Positions 24,801 through 36,866 of a stretch of DNA of 64,000 bases are shown here, piece after piece. The notes beneath the pieces were generated by a model. It did no database searches. It had not been told where the DNA came from and saw only the letters and a program-made list of their open reading frames with translations. Location of the stretch: positions 84,999,030 to 85,063,029 of the forward strand of contig NC_060246.1 in NCBI RefSeq assembly GCF_921293095.1. Reading direction: 5' to 3'. This DNA is from Ischnura elegans (Eukaryota > Arthropoda > Insecta > Odonata > Coenagrionidae). The position numbers and the translations under genes were made by a program. Numbering within the stretch: the stretch's first letter is position 1; each line of letters opens with the position of its first letter.

Positions 24801-26563
24801 GTTTTTGGTAAGAGTATTTGCCTATTTCCCACTATATTTTTATGGTATATGCTAGTATATTGTTTATGGATTTACCTATATAATTGAAATAGGTTGTAGC
24901 TTATGTGTGTGTTGGCAGCGGAACCGATTCGCGATCTCACATGTGGATTGTGTGCAGACTGTTTTGCTGTGAATTCGTACCGTAGGACGGATAGGACTAC
25001 CTTCTCCGTAAATCCGGCGTTGCCAAATTCAACAGCACAGCTTACTCTAATGTCAACAGCACAGCTTACGATCGTTATCCTCCAGTATTACAAGTTTCTT
25101 TTACAACTCGATTTGCCGCCAACGTATAGTAATAATTTGTCTTAACAAATTCCATGAGGGTCGTGGCATCAATTTTTGGTGTCCTAAAAAAAGACTGGTG
25201 TCCTAACACCCCATGCCACACGCCTTTTAGGTGGCTTGCGGGGTATTACGTAGACGTAGATGAATTTCAGGTGTACTATTCGAACTAGTGGCAACGTTAT
25301 CATCCATTTTTCTGATAACCAAAACACACGAAGTGAAACGCTTGTACTTCATCATCCCGATGCCGCATTATTAATATAGTAGCAATATAGCATATAATAT
25401 AATAGCAATAGGAAAACTTGTCCAAGAATAACAGAACAAAATAAAGTGACGATGAGCGGCTAAATACTCCCCCAAAACAAATTTTACACCATGTGCTCAG
25501 CGTATTTCCCTACTACCTACGGTTGTTTAGGCACCTATGACGTCACGCCTGGCCTCGGCAACGCTCGGGTGTCTTCGCGCAGTGGTCGGCTCAGAGAAAT
25601 TTTTCTCGATTTTAAATGCAATTTTTTTATTTCTTTTGATGTTGAATGGAGAAACTGAAGGTATTTTTGCGAGCTAATGTATCCATTTGACTTATTCAAA
25701 ATAGTTTTTAGAGCAATCTACGACCCATGCAAGTTCCTCATTGACTGATTCGTGCCAGATAGCATATGAACGTATGCCTTCTCTCATATTTCATTCCTGT
25801 ACCTCAATTCTTTGAGTGTCCAATTCAATTAATTTGGGCACACTCTTTCGGAATAAAATATTTACTATGTACTTTCTCAGTGCTTCAACTCTACTAACTT
25901 ATCTTCATGTATTATGTAATAAATGTATCATTTGGAGACATTAGGATACCTATTCAATTAACAAAAGTCTCCCCCTAATAGAAAAGTTATTTCTTATAGA
26001 AAAGTTTTTGTCCATTAACTAAATAGTACTGTCTTATTTCAGATTGGATATGATATCAGCTAAGGAAAGTGCAGTTGAGAAAAAGTTCATTGAAAATTTT
26101 TGCTCAACCAAGGACCTACCACTGACACCATCAGAACTTGACAAAACCATGACCCAGTAAGTTCTTGAGAATTAAATTCCAACCTTGAATCAGAATTTTA
26201 ATAGATGGTAATAGTTTATTTTCACAACTTTACAGGTGCAGCAAAATGGATGGCATCATTTTACTTCAGTCTCTATTTCAATATTTAATCGCCAATGGTC
26301 AGTCAATTCCCGAGGAAAGCGCTAAGCATGCCAGTGAAGGAGCTGCATCTTTCACTGAAAAATCCAGTGCCAAGTGTCTCATGGTGGCTTTGCTCTTTTT
26401 AGAATGGTTTTTGCAAGTTGGCAAAGTTGCACCAGAAATATGTTCTGCAATAATGATGCCAGCATTAGAAACTCTAGAGAAGAACACACTCAGTATTGCA
26501 AATGTCAATGCCAAGTCAAGAAAACTGAAATTCATCTTAAGTAACAGAAATGTTACTCGATGA
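18845..26563 (+). CDS. TEPSIN: Tepsin (ENTH and tVHS domain protein), nine exons
   Basis: Tepsin is the accessory protein of AP-4 coated vesicles at the trans-Golgi. Exons are 18845-18880, 18969-19041, 19604-19680, 19752-19910, 19984-20140, 20220-20408, 22422-22554, 26043-26156 and 26236-26563. All have GT/AG borders and the phases close to give 421 residues. Residues about 5-130 form the ENTH domain (PGYMLEEIE, LVGYLLQRL, KLKVLKIM, VVRAAQNLLQVLFDP), which matches vertebrate tepsin box by box. The linker has the tepsin signature HIPGKAGGGWETDED, and residues about 285-415 form the helical tVHS-like domain. The chosen start gives MDIADKVAFSHY, which continues into exon 2 as the family expects. 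Unlike human tepsin, the protein stops directly after the tVHS domain and shows no LFxG-type or SAFAFLNA-like AP-4-binding motif. Intron 6 holds a MITE and intron 7 holds inverted arms. Confidence 0.93.
21341..21987 (-). mobile_element. Dispersed MITE-like element, copy 2 (about 647 bp)
   Basis: This is the inverse-orientation copy of 8938-9603, lying in tepsin intron 6. Ends are AATAGTGTGGTTT and GGAAACTACCCTATT. The two CRE palindromes are kept at 21525-21532 and 21794-21801. The frame at 21793-22191 is an accident of this element plus its flank and is not a gene. Divergence from copy 1 is visible as scattered substitutions and small indels, so the insertions are not recent. Confidence 0.75.
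23815..25565. repeat. Inverted arms with CRE sites in tepsin intron 7
   Basis: The sequence CGATGACGTCAAAGGTGCCT at 23831-23850 is the near reverse complement of AGGCACCTATGACGTCACG around 25529-25547. Each arm carries a TGACGTCA palindrome (23834-23841 and 25538-25545). The arms may be subterminal repeats of a DNA element of about 1.7 kb. No transposase is recognisable between them, and I could not fix the true ends or a target duplication. Confidence 0.45.
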
Positions 26564-26656
26564 TATTACAAAAATTATGTCTAAAAGATGAAAAATGCTT
26601 AACAGTGGCTGTTGACTCCATTCTCGTCATTCCACCTCAAAGGTTCTAATGAGAGA

Positions 26657-26662
26657 AATAAA
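26657..26662 (+). terminator. Tepsin polyadenylation signal
   Basis: AATAAA lies 94 bases after the tepsin stop codon, in the short gap between the two convergent genes. Confidence 0.65.
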
Positions 26663-26744
26663 ACTGTGTATACTTTGTGATTTTTGTATAAAAACAAAAA
26701 ATAACATATGCAATATTTAATGCAAAAATTTCCAGAACATTTAG

Positions 26745-26750
26745 TTTATT
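26745..26750 (-). terminator. DRG2 polyadenylation signal
   Basis: TTTATT on the plus strand (AATAAA on minus) lies 82 bases beyond the DRG2 stop. It faces the tepsin signal about 85 bases away, so the two transcripts probably end very close together or overlap. Confidence 0.6.
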
Positions 26751-26831
26751 GAACAATGCTTGGAGTGGGATGAAAGATCTTTTACCCCTAGATACTTAAC
26801 ATGATTTCTGCCACTCGTTTGGTTTCACCAG

Positions 26832-29800
26832 CTATTTTTTAACAATTTGTATAACATCCTCATCGTGCATGATGTGATGCAGGCCAACTCGTTGTGGTGA
26901 GTACTTCGTACTTGTGCCCTGAAATTAAGCAGTCATATCAGTCCTGACACACTTTTTTCCATAAAACAGAAGAACACTAGGTCATGGAAATTGGTCACTC
27001 TTTGATGTACCTACTTACCCAAACCAGAGCATATTTGAAAACTGCAGCCAGAGTACGATGAATTGAATGACAAACATGCTCAACAGTCACACCTCTCCTT
27101 AAAATCAAACCATCATCAAAATCTGGAGGAGCACCAGGCTTTTTCGTGTAAACTCGAATCAAGGATAAGTATTCCCATAGTTCCTCAAGTAAAAAGTCAA
27201 GGTTAAGTTTCATGTTACAGCTGAAAAAGAAGATTATTAACATTAGTTTGCATTTGATGGAAACAGGAAATTGCTCTTCATTCAAGTTACCTTGTAAAAA
27301 CATTTCACAGTGATGATAGGACCTAGACTAATGGTAAGGAACCCTAAGGACCAAATAGACGCTTCAGCAACAATCTTGAGTGAGTAACTCAAGCAGATGA
27401 ATAGACTGCTGATGGGCAACACCTAACACATACATTCCCTCCATACCCTAATGCATTTTAACCTCAACCTGAATAATACAGGCAACAGATTTTGGCTTAA
27501 TTCTATTGCCTGCAAATGACAAGATAAAAAGACATTGGTGGAAGAAGAAATTGAACTGTAGCCCTACAACTATAACACTAGTGATAACCTCTTCCCATGG
27601 CTTGATGCGATTCTCTAAGAGATAAGACAGCATATAAATTGACTACTGAGCAATGATCAGATATCCCATGGTAACAGAATGCATCCACTTCTAAAAGTCA
27701 TATTACAGGTGCCAAAAAGCATGCAACCACGGATGTTACAACCGAACCATTCCCAGCTGTTATTACCATAGTAAGGCTTAATACAACCACAGCAATGCAG
27801 TGAATTAAATACCACACAATATCTGACCTATCAAGATTTCAATGTATTTTTATGTTCCAGCTACATGGTTCATGATCTTTGGAATACCCAGTATTACATC
27901 AGAAGAGCAGTATGCAATAGCAGGTCAGCAGTAGTCTCAACGACAGTAAATGTGAGACAATGCACAATTGAAAAAGAGTGGACCTAGCCATTTTGAATTC
28001 ATAGGATCGAATAAAGAGAAGGTGTTGATTAATTGATGATAACAGGCAATAGAACCTCATGCCAAACATTTTAGGAGGAGGCAAAACATTATTTCCAATA
28101 TTTATCATAAGGTGGCAGAAAAACTTTCACATACATAGTGGTCGAGAAAAATTTATTTTGAACAATAATTTGTAAGACAAATACTAATGCCTATACAAAT
28201 ATTCTATTTGAATTTTTATACTTATGTTTGTTGTTGTGTTTGTTTTTTTTGCGTCCATTATCTTTTTTTATCTTCTGATTGCTGAATGCTTTGAATATCC
28301 ATGACAGGAGTTTTGAGGTTGCAACTCCAATAAATATAATAAATTTCTTTATTATTTCATTTTTCCTTGGCACCAAAATATTGAGGAATAATATATCTTC
28401 ACTTCCTTATCTTTTCTTTGTTACTGTATATGCACAGGGCATATCAAAGTAAACCGGCATCTGGTCAGCATTACCTACTTGGCCAAGAAGATATCCTTTT
28501 TTCATGTTGTTTTCTTATCACAAAACGCTGGAATTCAACCAGCTTCTCTTCAAAATTCTTTTGCTTTCACTTGAATAATTTTGCTAGAAACTGGTACTCC
28601 TTTAGCCCACTGGAATATAACAAAGTCGCTAAGTTTTGTTTCAAATTCTTCATACCTTCCTTTTTGAGGTCCAAAAATGCTCTCCTTGTTGCTACACAAG
28701 AGAAAATCTTAATCGAATCTTGTCTCCAGCATCTAACATTCCAAAACACCAAATACTCTTCCAGCAGCAGATTTGTAATTTTTCTCTGTAAATATTATAA
28801 CTTATCTTTTGAAAGCGGTAGTGACTTCTTTTCTCTCTCATCATAATACTCTGAGAGGCATGAATCACAATTTAATCGATCTCCTTAATCAGAGACAAAT
28901 CATGTTGCCTTCTTACTGTTGCTCTGAGACAGTTGAAACGACTTTGTAACAGTTTATTCCACGAGGGCATTGAGGCTTCAACATTACAATTTAGGTAAAT
29001 AGTAACCAATCACACGAACATTTTGGTGAGTTGATCAAGCTTTTACTTGAACAGAGCCAAACCCAGGGTAAAGCAAGCGAACTTGTGTACACCGCAGAAG
29101 TGCACCTAGCGACTGATTGTCACGCACCGATTTTGCCTGCGGCCAAAAAATGGAAAATGTTTTTTTACTTAAACACAAAATTAAATAAGCTAAATTACTG
29201 CTCAGCTATTTTTAAAGTTGGTTTTTCATTGTACAGCAATCAGGTGGCAAACTCGGGTATCCATAATTTTTTTTTCAGGCGTAGATTATGCAACCCAATT
29301 GAAGTCAAGAATTTTGCATCAGATTGTAAGACGGGCAGGAGTTTTGAAGGAGTTGGGAGCAAAAAAAGCTCATCTTCGATTCGTGCAAATATGGTACCTA
29401 TGCTGGACACTTATTTCTCATTACAAATGCTAAACATAACAATCTCACAAAATGGCTTCATGACACCAGCTTTGAATGCAAGCAATTTTATATGCTTGTA
29501 ATTATGAATGCTATTATGCATGTTATTATGCTATATGTATGTGCTTATAATTTTTCAATTTCTGAAGTTTTTGAGGGTTTACAAAAACCTTAAAAATTAC
29601 AGAAAAGGAAAATAAAGAAAGAAGTGTTCTTAAAACCTCTTCTAAAGCATTACGGGTTGGCTTAATAATGCTTCATTAGTGGTAACAGGAGTATGGTACA
29701 GTTGTAACATTAAGGTGAGATTATTTGAACGAGATAATAAAGCATATTAGTTCAGATTAAGAATTATTTGAATTCGTATAATGGACGATTTCATTCATGC

Positions 29801-32800
29801 CGGTTTTCAGACTACTGAAGTTTTAATAGATATTATTAAAAGTAAATATCTGGCCCTAAAGGTACATAACTATGGTATTAAGCACACCTGTTATGGCTCT
29901 TTAACCTTTTCCCAACTGAAGACCAAAATATATGTGGGGACATTTCTTGACCCAGGAGACGAAAGCCGCATATTTTCGTCAGAGGTTTTCTTACACAAAT
30001 GAACCAATGCCCAATATATAAGTCTCCTAGCTCTCACTCTTTTAAGACGGCAGGGGGTGTAAAATGTCTTTGTTTCGGGACCCAACACTGCAGGGTTTAG
30101 GCTTTACCCTCAAAATCTGGGAGCAAATACCTGGACCCCTCGTCTCATTATATCCTTCTTAGGGCTGTATTCATAGTCGACCCTGTAGGGTCAACCGACC
30201 CTGGATACGTCATCAGCCCCTACATAAACCGATCTCGCCCTACATATGGCCATTTTTGGAACTAAACGGGCCCTACTTGATGTAGGGTACCCGAACCAAC
30301 CCTACATCCTACAAAAACATGGCGGCCAAATATCGTCTGCTGATCACTTCGATTAAAGAATCTACATTACAATGGATATTAAGGGAGACGACCTCACTCA
30401 AGCCATTTTAAAATGTACAGTAACACAGCGGAAATGCAATAATACTACCACTTTATAACCACCAAGTTAAATAAATTATAAAATTGACTGAACTAATAAG
30501 AACAATATAGCGGTATACATCACCTTGTTTCTACGAGTATATAATAATATTTTTCACGTTTGGCACTTGTTATACTTTTGGGAAACTAATACTTCGTTTC
30601 CATATAACCATAGAAAACGTATTTTCATGCCACTATTTGCCACATAATAAACTTAACTACGGAAGGTGAAAGCGAATGACGAACCTTGATGATGCAACGT
30701 AAGTTCCCACGTCAATGCTCATATTTGCTCCATACTTATTACTATCTTATACAGACCGCTTTTGAAGTATTTTGAAGACAATTAGGTTCTACTTTTGGCT
30801 CGATATGAGAGTATTTGTAGCGATAATTAAGGTACCGACAAGACCTGGCGGACGACACGTATTGTTTATTTACCTTGAGCCGTTACCCTAACAATACGCC
30901 CGAAAATTATCGGACGTCTTTTCTTAGTCCCATAGTTAGTTCCCATCACACAACCAGAGTGGAAAATTGGCGCTGTGCCATCATCTAGGTCATTTCAGAG
31001 AGCTTGACGACGGAATTACCCCCCACCACTTATGTAGGGTCGACTGAGAAACGCATGTAGGGGCCTTTTGTTATGTAGGGTCGACTAAGAATACGGCCCT
31101 TAGTGGTAAGGGACCGCAGTCATACAATTCTTTATCCAGTCAGGTTTCGAAGTAAATATTTCTTCTTTTCTCAAGAAATATTAACTAAGAATTGAATTCT
31201 TTGTCTTTTGAGCAGCGTTTACCATTTTTAAATGAAATTCTATGATAAATATTAACTTATATCTCTATTTCAGTATAAACAACAACATGGAAATTGTTGC
31301 CGCATTAAATGCGTTATTATTGACCTTACAACTTCGTTTAAAATTTGACAATGCACAGAAAGAAATGAGGAATTCAATTCAAAGTCTGAAATTTACGTGC
31401 AAGCAACAATTATCCATGTGCCAAATACTACATATAAGCAATGCATAAGTTGACCACCAACCAATGCCACAGGTAGAGTCGTAAACCCGGAAAAGACAGA
31501 GCACAACTACTCTCGGAGTCCGAGATAATGCGGAGTCCCCGCTGGGATCCCGGAGGGATCGAAAAAGGTTGGAGCTGAGAGCTTGTGATTATCCGCGAGA
31601 CCCTTCTTAACGAATGTCTCGCAAAAATGCTCTGTACCATGGGAAAGAAAAGTCTCTTGCGGCTTAGTACAGCAGTCTTGCTAAGACGAAAACTCCACCG
31701 TCTCGAAAGGGTTAATATGATTACAAATGCAATGGTACTGTGGGTTCCAAATTTGGATGTTAAAATTGTTCACTCTCATTTAACCTCAAATTTAATAAAG
31801 GGAGCAAGATTTTTAAAACAATAAGTATTTAAAGTAAAAAAAAGTAAATATATGAAATAGCTTGATGGGCTTCAAACTCGGCCATTAAATTGTCTCACCT
31901 TACAACACAGCTGTATGGAGACCTGGCTATTCGGTCTACCTCCTCAATTGAAATTTGATCAATTTTATTATACACGTATACGCATGGGAGGTAAACACGA
32001 TTTGCAGATATTACATCTATCAATTCATCAGCAGAACAGTCTTCTCTAAACAGGACCTTTAAAGAAATATTTTAAGTTTATTTACCATATGAATTACAAC
32101 AAATAGCTTTTCATCTATCCTTCAACAGGATTTGTTAGTTAAGTGATTGAGTATGAAATGAAATACAAAATATACAAACCTCTGCATTGAAAATCTTATA
32201 TTCATGAAGGATCATCTGGACCAATTTCTCATCTACCCTTGATAATGGGCATGTGGAATTAAATGCCACCCCACCACCCTTTTTAATCTAGAAAAAAAAT
32301 CATCAAATACATAATGAATAACAGGTTTAAATAAGAAAATCATATCATGGCAATTCATCCAAGTCATCTTAATGTAAGGTGCAAAAGAAAGTTATTCGCA
32401 AAAGTATTTGAATGGAGCAATAATTAAGTAAGTGCCAGCACACTATACCATGCATAGCAAATGACCATTGAGATCCTTTTATAATACATTTTTCAACAAT
32501 AATAATAATTCCCACTTATCCCTCAGACAAAAAATACAGATTCTTTACAGCACAAATGTTAGTTTTGATTTCCTTATACATAATGCGAGGATATCCATCA
32601 ACACTTCTCCTTTTGTACAACTGGCTTAAAAAAAGTCTTCAAACAGAAATATATTATTTTGCCCTCAGTACAGCCATTCAATTTTCTTGCTTTGCCATAG
32701 GTCATGGCTGCCAGTCCCATTGGAGTGCATTTTAGACTTTTATGATATGGATGTTTGTATTCGATAGGCCTAATAACTCAATTGCATGTAATATCACCAT

Positions 32801-35800
32801 AACCAACGGCTAAAGAATAGCATTTAACCATAATAAACAGACATACAACGTGGCTTACCTTAAAATAAATATTAGGCCTTTTCTTATTGAGACGAATACC
32901 AACTGCCTCCAATTCTTTTTCTAATAATTCTCTTTGCACATCACCCTTTGTAGCATCCAGCATCATCAATACCACATCCGCAGTTCTAGCTACAGCAATG
33001 ACCTAAAACAAATATTAAGTAAATACATGTTCAACATGCTAGAAAGAGTTTCTAGACTCTTCATGAGGGCTGAGAACACCTTGACCAAGGCATCGGGGAA
33101 ATTGTAGCTGAGAGGACTCAGTAACATAAAATGAACTTCCATAACTCTAAGTAATAGAAGTGTTGAGTTGTGGCACTTTGCGGTGAGGTCATACATACAA
33201 AAGAATCATCTTGGATTCTGTGACAACTCTGCACCAAGTCCACTGGTGGCACATTACCAAAGCGCTATAAAAGACACTTCTTAGAACAGTGAGTGGCTGA
33301 CAATGGACAGCCTCATTAGAGGTTACACAAGTTAGAGAGCAAAATATTTTTCCCTCTCGTCTTCCTTTCATTTTTCAATTGTCACAGTTTTGTATCACTC
33401 TCATAATATGTGAAATAGCTAAAATTGATCATAGAACATCGATAAAAAAAACCAGTGTAATCATAATCCGACAAAGATATTGATAAAAGCTATAGCTAGC
33501 AGCTAAGTTGTATAATCTAAAAAGTTTAATTTACAATGGAAGAGGTCAGGTTTCTCTGGTCCCACATTTACCTCAGAGCCTTTTGTCATGGAAGGTTCAA
33601 ATGAAGGGGTTGGTCAGGTCATGTAAGTGGTGACCAGCTCAGGATGGCCTCCACATAACCATCACCAACCAGAAAAACTTATTGGAGGGATTATTAAAAG
33701 GCTAAAAAATATTCTTACCAGGAATTATACCATATTTTCTGCTAGACACGAGCAATAAAATCTGGTCTCAAAATATTCGGAGATAGCAATTATAAAGATC
33801 ACTTACATCAACAGTCTTTCCACGTTGTTAGCATCATAAAATCATCCCAATCAAAAGGAAATATTTAATATACATAGATATGCTCTTACACATAATTTAC
33901 TCCAATCCACAATCCAAAATAACTGATATATGTAAAACATTCATAAATTGTGTATTACAAGCATGTAAAATGCAAAAATGGTAGCTCATTATTTGAGATG
34001 ATTTGTGCAAAACATATGCTAGAGTTATCTGAAATATCAGTACTACCTTCTTCAAAAAACCTTTTTGACTCTGAAAATTTTCATTGCTGGGGGTGAGGCC
34101 TGTGTAAATAAACCTCGTGAAGTCACTGGGTACGGATGCGGCATTGTAAAATTGATATCTCAAGCAGAGCTTTCAAGAGTGGTGTCTACAGCCCAGGCAC
34201 AAGCTGCTCATATCTTGTTCGGGTTTGTACACAGGCTAATAAAGGTGAATATCTGTATCATGATTTCAGAGACCAGTTGAGGGTATACATTTGTCAGTGA
34301 CAAAGTTGATAGGCAGCTTTATTTAAACTGGAGGAAGAGTTCTTGGGTTTCCAGCTGGGTCCAAGGGTTTTTCTGCACCGATGTTTCGAAGGCTAAGTCT
34401 GCCATCGTCTTCAGGGTGAATGCACTCTGAAGACAAAGACAGACTTCACCCTGAAGACGATGGATGACTTAGCCTTCAAAACGTCGGTACAGAAAAACCC
34501 TTGGACCCGGCTGGAAACCCGAGAACTCTTCCTCCAGTCTATTCGCCGGGAAAACCTTAGATCCTTCAGCTTTATTTAAAGTCTTCATCATGTGTAAGGC
34601 TTTTAAAGCAATAATGTCCTTAAATTGAAACTCAAATGGGAACCAGATAAAACTGATGCTCAAGCTAAATGTGGTAGGTGCATATAAAATGCCTATGTAG
34701 ATGCAGGATTATAATTAAAACAACATTAAGTACTCTATTACCTATTGTAAGACCATTCACAGGGGAAAACTGCAGTGGTGGGGACAGGTAAAGGGGAAAA
34801 ATCCCACACATATTATAAATGACATGAAATATTTTACACATTTTAGCAACATTAAAGCATACTACTGGTGTGTTTCCCTTGAAATAAATTTCCGGGGATT
34901 GCTCCAGGCCATTTACATAATACTACACATTAAAATAATGAAGTAGTAGCCCATAATTCCAAAAGTGTAGAAAAATCGAGGAGTGTCAATTAAAAAGCAT
35001 GAGAAGTTGCAATAATGGTTATTAGAAATTAGTATGATAGGAATTAGAACTGACATCGAAAGGGCTTGTAATTAAACAAGGAGAAAGCAAGAAAAACAAG
35101 GAGCAAAAGGACATGACGATCAGATGGTACACCAGGCGAACACATTGACCATTAATAACACCAATGCAACACATTTTGAATAGGAATTGTTTTAGTCTTA
35201 CCTGTCTCCCTCTTCCTTTCCCTTGAGAAGCTCCTTCAATGATTCCGGGCAAGTCAAGAAGCTGTATGTTTGCTCCTTTGTATTCAATAACTCCTGGAAT
35301 ACATGTCAGCGTCGTAAACTCATAAGCCGCAGCTTCACTCTCCGTAGCAGTCAATGTGCTCAGTAAAGTTGACTGCCCGCAAATGAAAGAATAGAGACAA
35401 TAAGTACACTTCTAAAATAATAATAATATGGTGGAAATTAACAAGCAATTAAAATCTAGGTTCATGCTGTTATATTTTTCATCAAGGAATAAACTGATTT
35501 CATTGAGACAGATGCCACTTCAACTGACCATATTAACTATGATCAAATAAGTTATCCCGCACTATTGCACGCAAGAACACACATAACTGAATGTATATCA
35601 ACAGTTATAAAAATAATATGGTCTTATTTCCAAATACGCGCAATACTTTCACATTCAGCTAACTATATGAGGTAACTTAGAACAGGTGTTTATTAAGAGG
35701 ATGCAGACCTTGCCAACAGATGGAAAACCTATTAGTGCCACTCTTGCATCTCCCGACTTCAAGACATCAAATCCATCACCTTTCTCTGATTTCTTAGAAG

Positions 35801-36046
35801 GTTCCAAAAGCTGAGCTCTATACTTCGCTAGCTTCGCTTTCAATACTCCCAGATGGTATTCAGTAGCTGCAACAAATTGCACGCACATAAGGTTTACAGA
35901 AGTAAGATTTTCCACATTCATTTTCTATACAATATAAAGAAAGTTTAGAATCAAATGCCATGGTAGTGGATGACAAACATACCTTTATTTTTTTGGGTTC
36001 TAGCAATTTCTTTCTCTATTTCCGAAATTTTCTCTAAGATACCCAT
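26832..36046 (-). CDS. DRG2: DRG2, developmentally regulated GTP-binding protein 2, eight exons
   Basis: DRG2 is a conserved Obg-family GTPase that, with its partner DFRP2 (RWDD1), associates with translating ribosomes. Exons in coding order are 36046-35983, 35866-35709, 35372-35202, 33002-32859, 32287-32180, 32056-31899, 27220-27019 and 26918-26832. All borders are GT/AG and the frame closes at 363 residues, against 364 in human DRG2. The protein starts [18 protein letters not shown], almost identical to human. GTPase motifs are G1 GFPSVGKS (residues 68-75), G2 in YEFTTLT, G3 DLPG (114-117), G4 NKID (245-248) and G5 SC (268-269). The C-terminal TGS domain ends [18 protein letters not shown]. 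[10 protein letters not shown] and [16 protein letters not shown] also fit DRG2 rather than DRG1. The 4.7-kb intron before the last two exons carries a Harbinger-like element. Confidence 0.97.
29279..29393 (+). other. Exon-like open segment inside a DRG2 intron
   Basis: A 115-base segment on the strand opposite DRG2 follows a strong acceptor (long T run then CAG) and ends at GTACCT, a weak donor. Its frame reads [18 protein letters not shown] followed by [11 protein letters not shown], a charged, helix-like sequence of ordinary amino-acid composition. I do not recognise a family. It could be an exon of an antisense gene, a relic of a retrocopy, or chance. No neighbouring exon was identified with confidence. 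Confidence 0.25.
30162..31099. mobile_element. PIF/Harbinger-like non-autonomous element
   Basis: A 938-bp element has inverted ends GGGCTGTATTCATAGTCGAC and GTCGACTAAGAATACGGCCC, flanked on both sides by TTA. A 3-bp TWA duplication with GGG-starting ends is typical of PIF/Harbinger. An additional GTAGGGTCGACT motif is repeated just inside each end. No transposase frame is seen. It sits in a DRG2 intron. Confidence 0.75.
34327..34538. repeat. Fold-back repeat in a DRG2 intron
   Basis: Two arms of about 90 bases are near-perfect reverse complements around a loop of about 26 bases. The left arm starts ACTGGAGGAAGAGTTCT and the right arm ends AGAACTCTTCCTCCAGT. The inner part contains CCTGAAGACGATGG and AAAACGTCGG, the sort of sequence found in snap-back ends of Penelope-like elements. 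That link is an inference. Arm identity is high but not complete. Confidence 0.65.
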
Positions 36047-36714
36047 CTCTTAAGTGAAACTCCAATCAATTTCTATCGCGAAATTACTGTAATCAACATT
36101 ACCTAGCTTGAAAACCAATTAAAAGTTTAAATAAAAGGCCATTCAGCAGTTGTTTCGGCGTTTAATTAATAGCACCAAAACACGTGAACAACAAGATGTT
36201 TTACGGAAATCGGCCTCATCTTCTTCAGTTGTGGAAAGAACCGTTGGGTGTCGCACGATCAGCAGTGGGCTGGCGCACCCTTTAAAAATTTATATCTCCT
36301 TCGAAGAGGCTTAATGAAATGTATGAAAATTCTTTCCATAAATTTTGCATTGATTAATATTGAGAAATTTATCACTGGCTTGATAGTTTTGATAATAACA
36401 GCATCCAAGAGATAGCTCAAGGATTTGCGACAGTCGGCATGTGCCTAGTGCTGCATAATTTTTGTTCATGCTAAAGTATATATAATGAGCTTCCCACGAA
36501 AATACTTTAATCCTGCAATGAAGGCCATGGAAAGGATCAGAAGACATGTGAAATTGGGCAAAGTGAAACTGGAAAATGATTCAAAAGAACTAGTAGGTTC
36601 ATTCACATCCCAAGATTGGGAGTAAAGCTCACCCTGGCATAAACCACAGGTATGTAAATTTCATGCATTCTGTGTTGGGAATCAGTTCCTTTCCACAGGC
36701 TACCTCACGCCTCG

Positions 36715-36795
36715 AGGATTATAACTTGTAATGCCAAAAGTCTTCACATGGGATTTGAACTATATAGACCCCACAATCGGCAGCCAATTTTGCTT
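36715..36795 (-). repeat. Possible SINE fragment
   Basis: On the minus strand this holds a B-box-like AGTTCAAATCCCATGTGAAG next to GGGGTC, the layout of the 3' half of a tRNA-derived promoter. A related string (TTCACATGGGACCC, reverse complement) is at about 20740 in tepsin intron 6. Both are short and decayed, so the call is weak. Confidence 0.35.
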
Positions 36796-36866
36796 CACCA
36801 AAAGGCAACCATGCTCCTTGTTTAGGCATCACCAAGATAGATGGTCCTGCCCCCCACAGTTATAAC

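Noticed and set aside
24903-25145. An 80-codon frame between the CRE-bearing arms
   Set aside because: No domain is visible; it contains a short exact duplication (TCAACAGCACAGCTTAC) that helps keep it open by chance.
28418-28846. A 142-codon plus-strand frame with an open antisense frame in a DRG2 intron
   Set aside because: Neither translation resembles a family I know, and there are no convincing splice or start signals; possibly repeat-derived, but not supportable.
31700-31712. AAGGGTTAA, a possible piggyBac-type right end
   Set aside because: No matching left end was found with convincing arm similarity, so one short motif is not enough.
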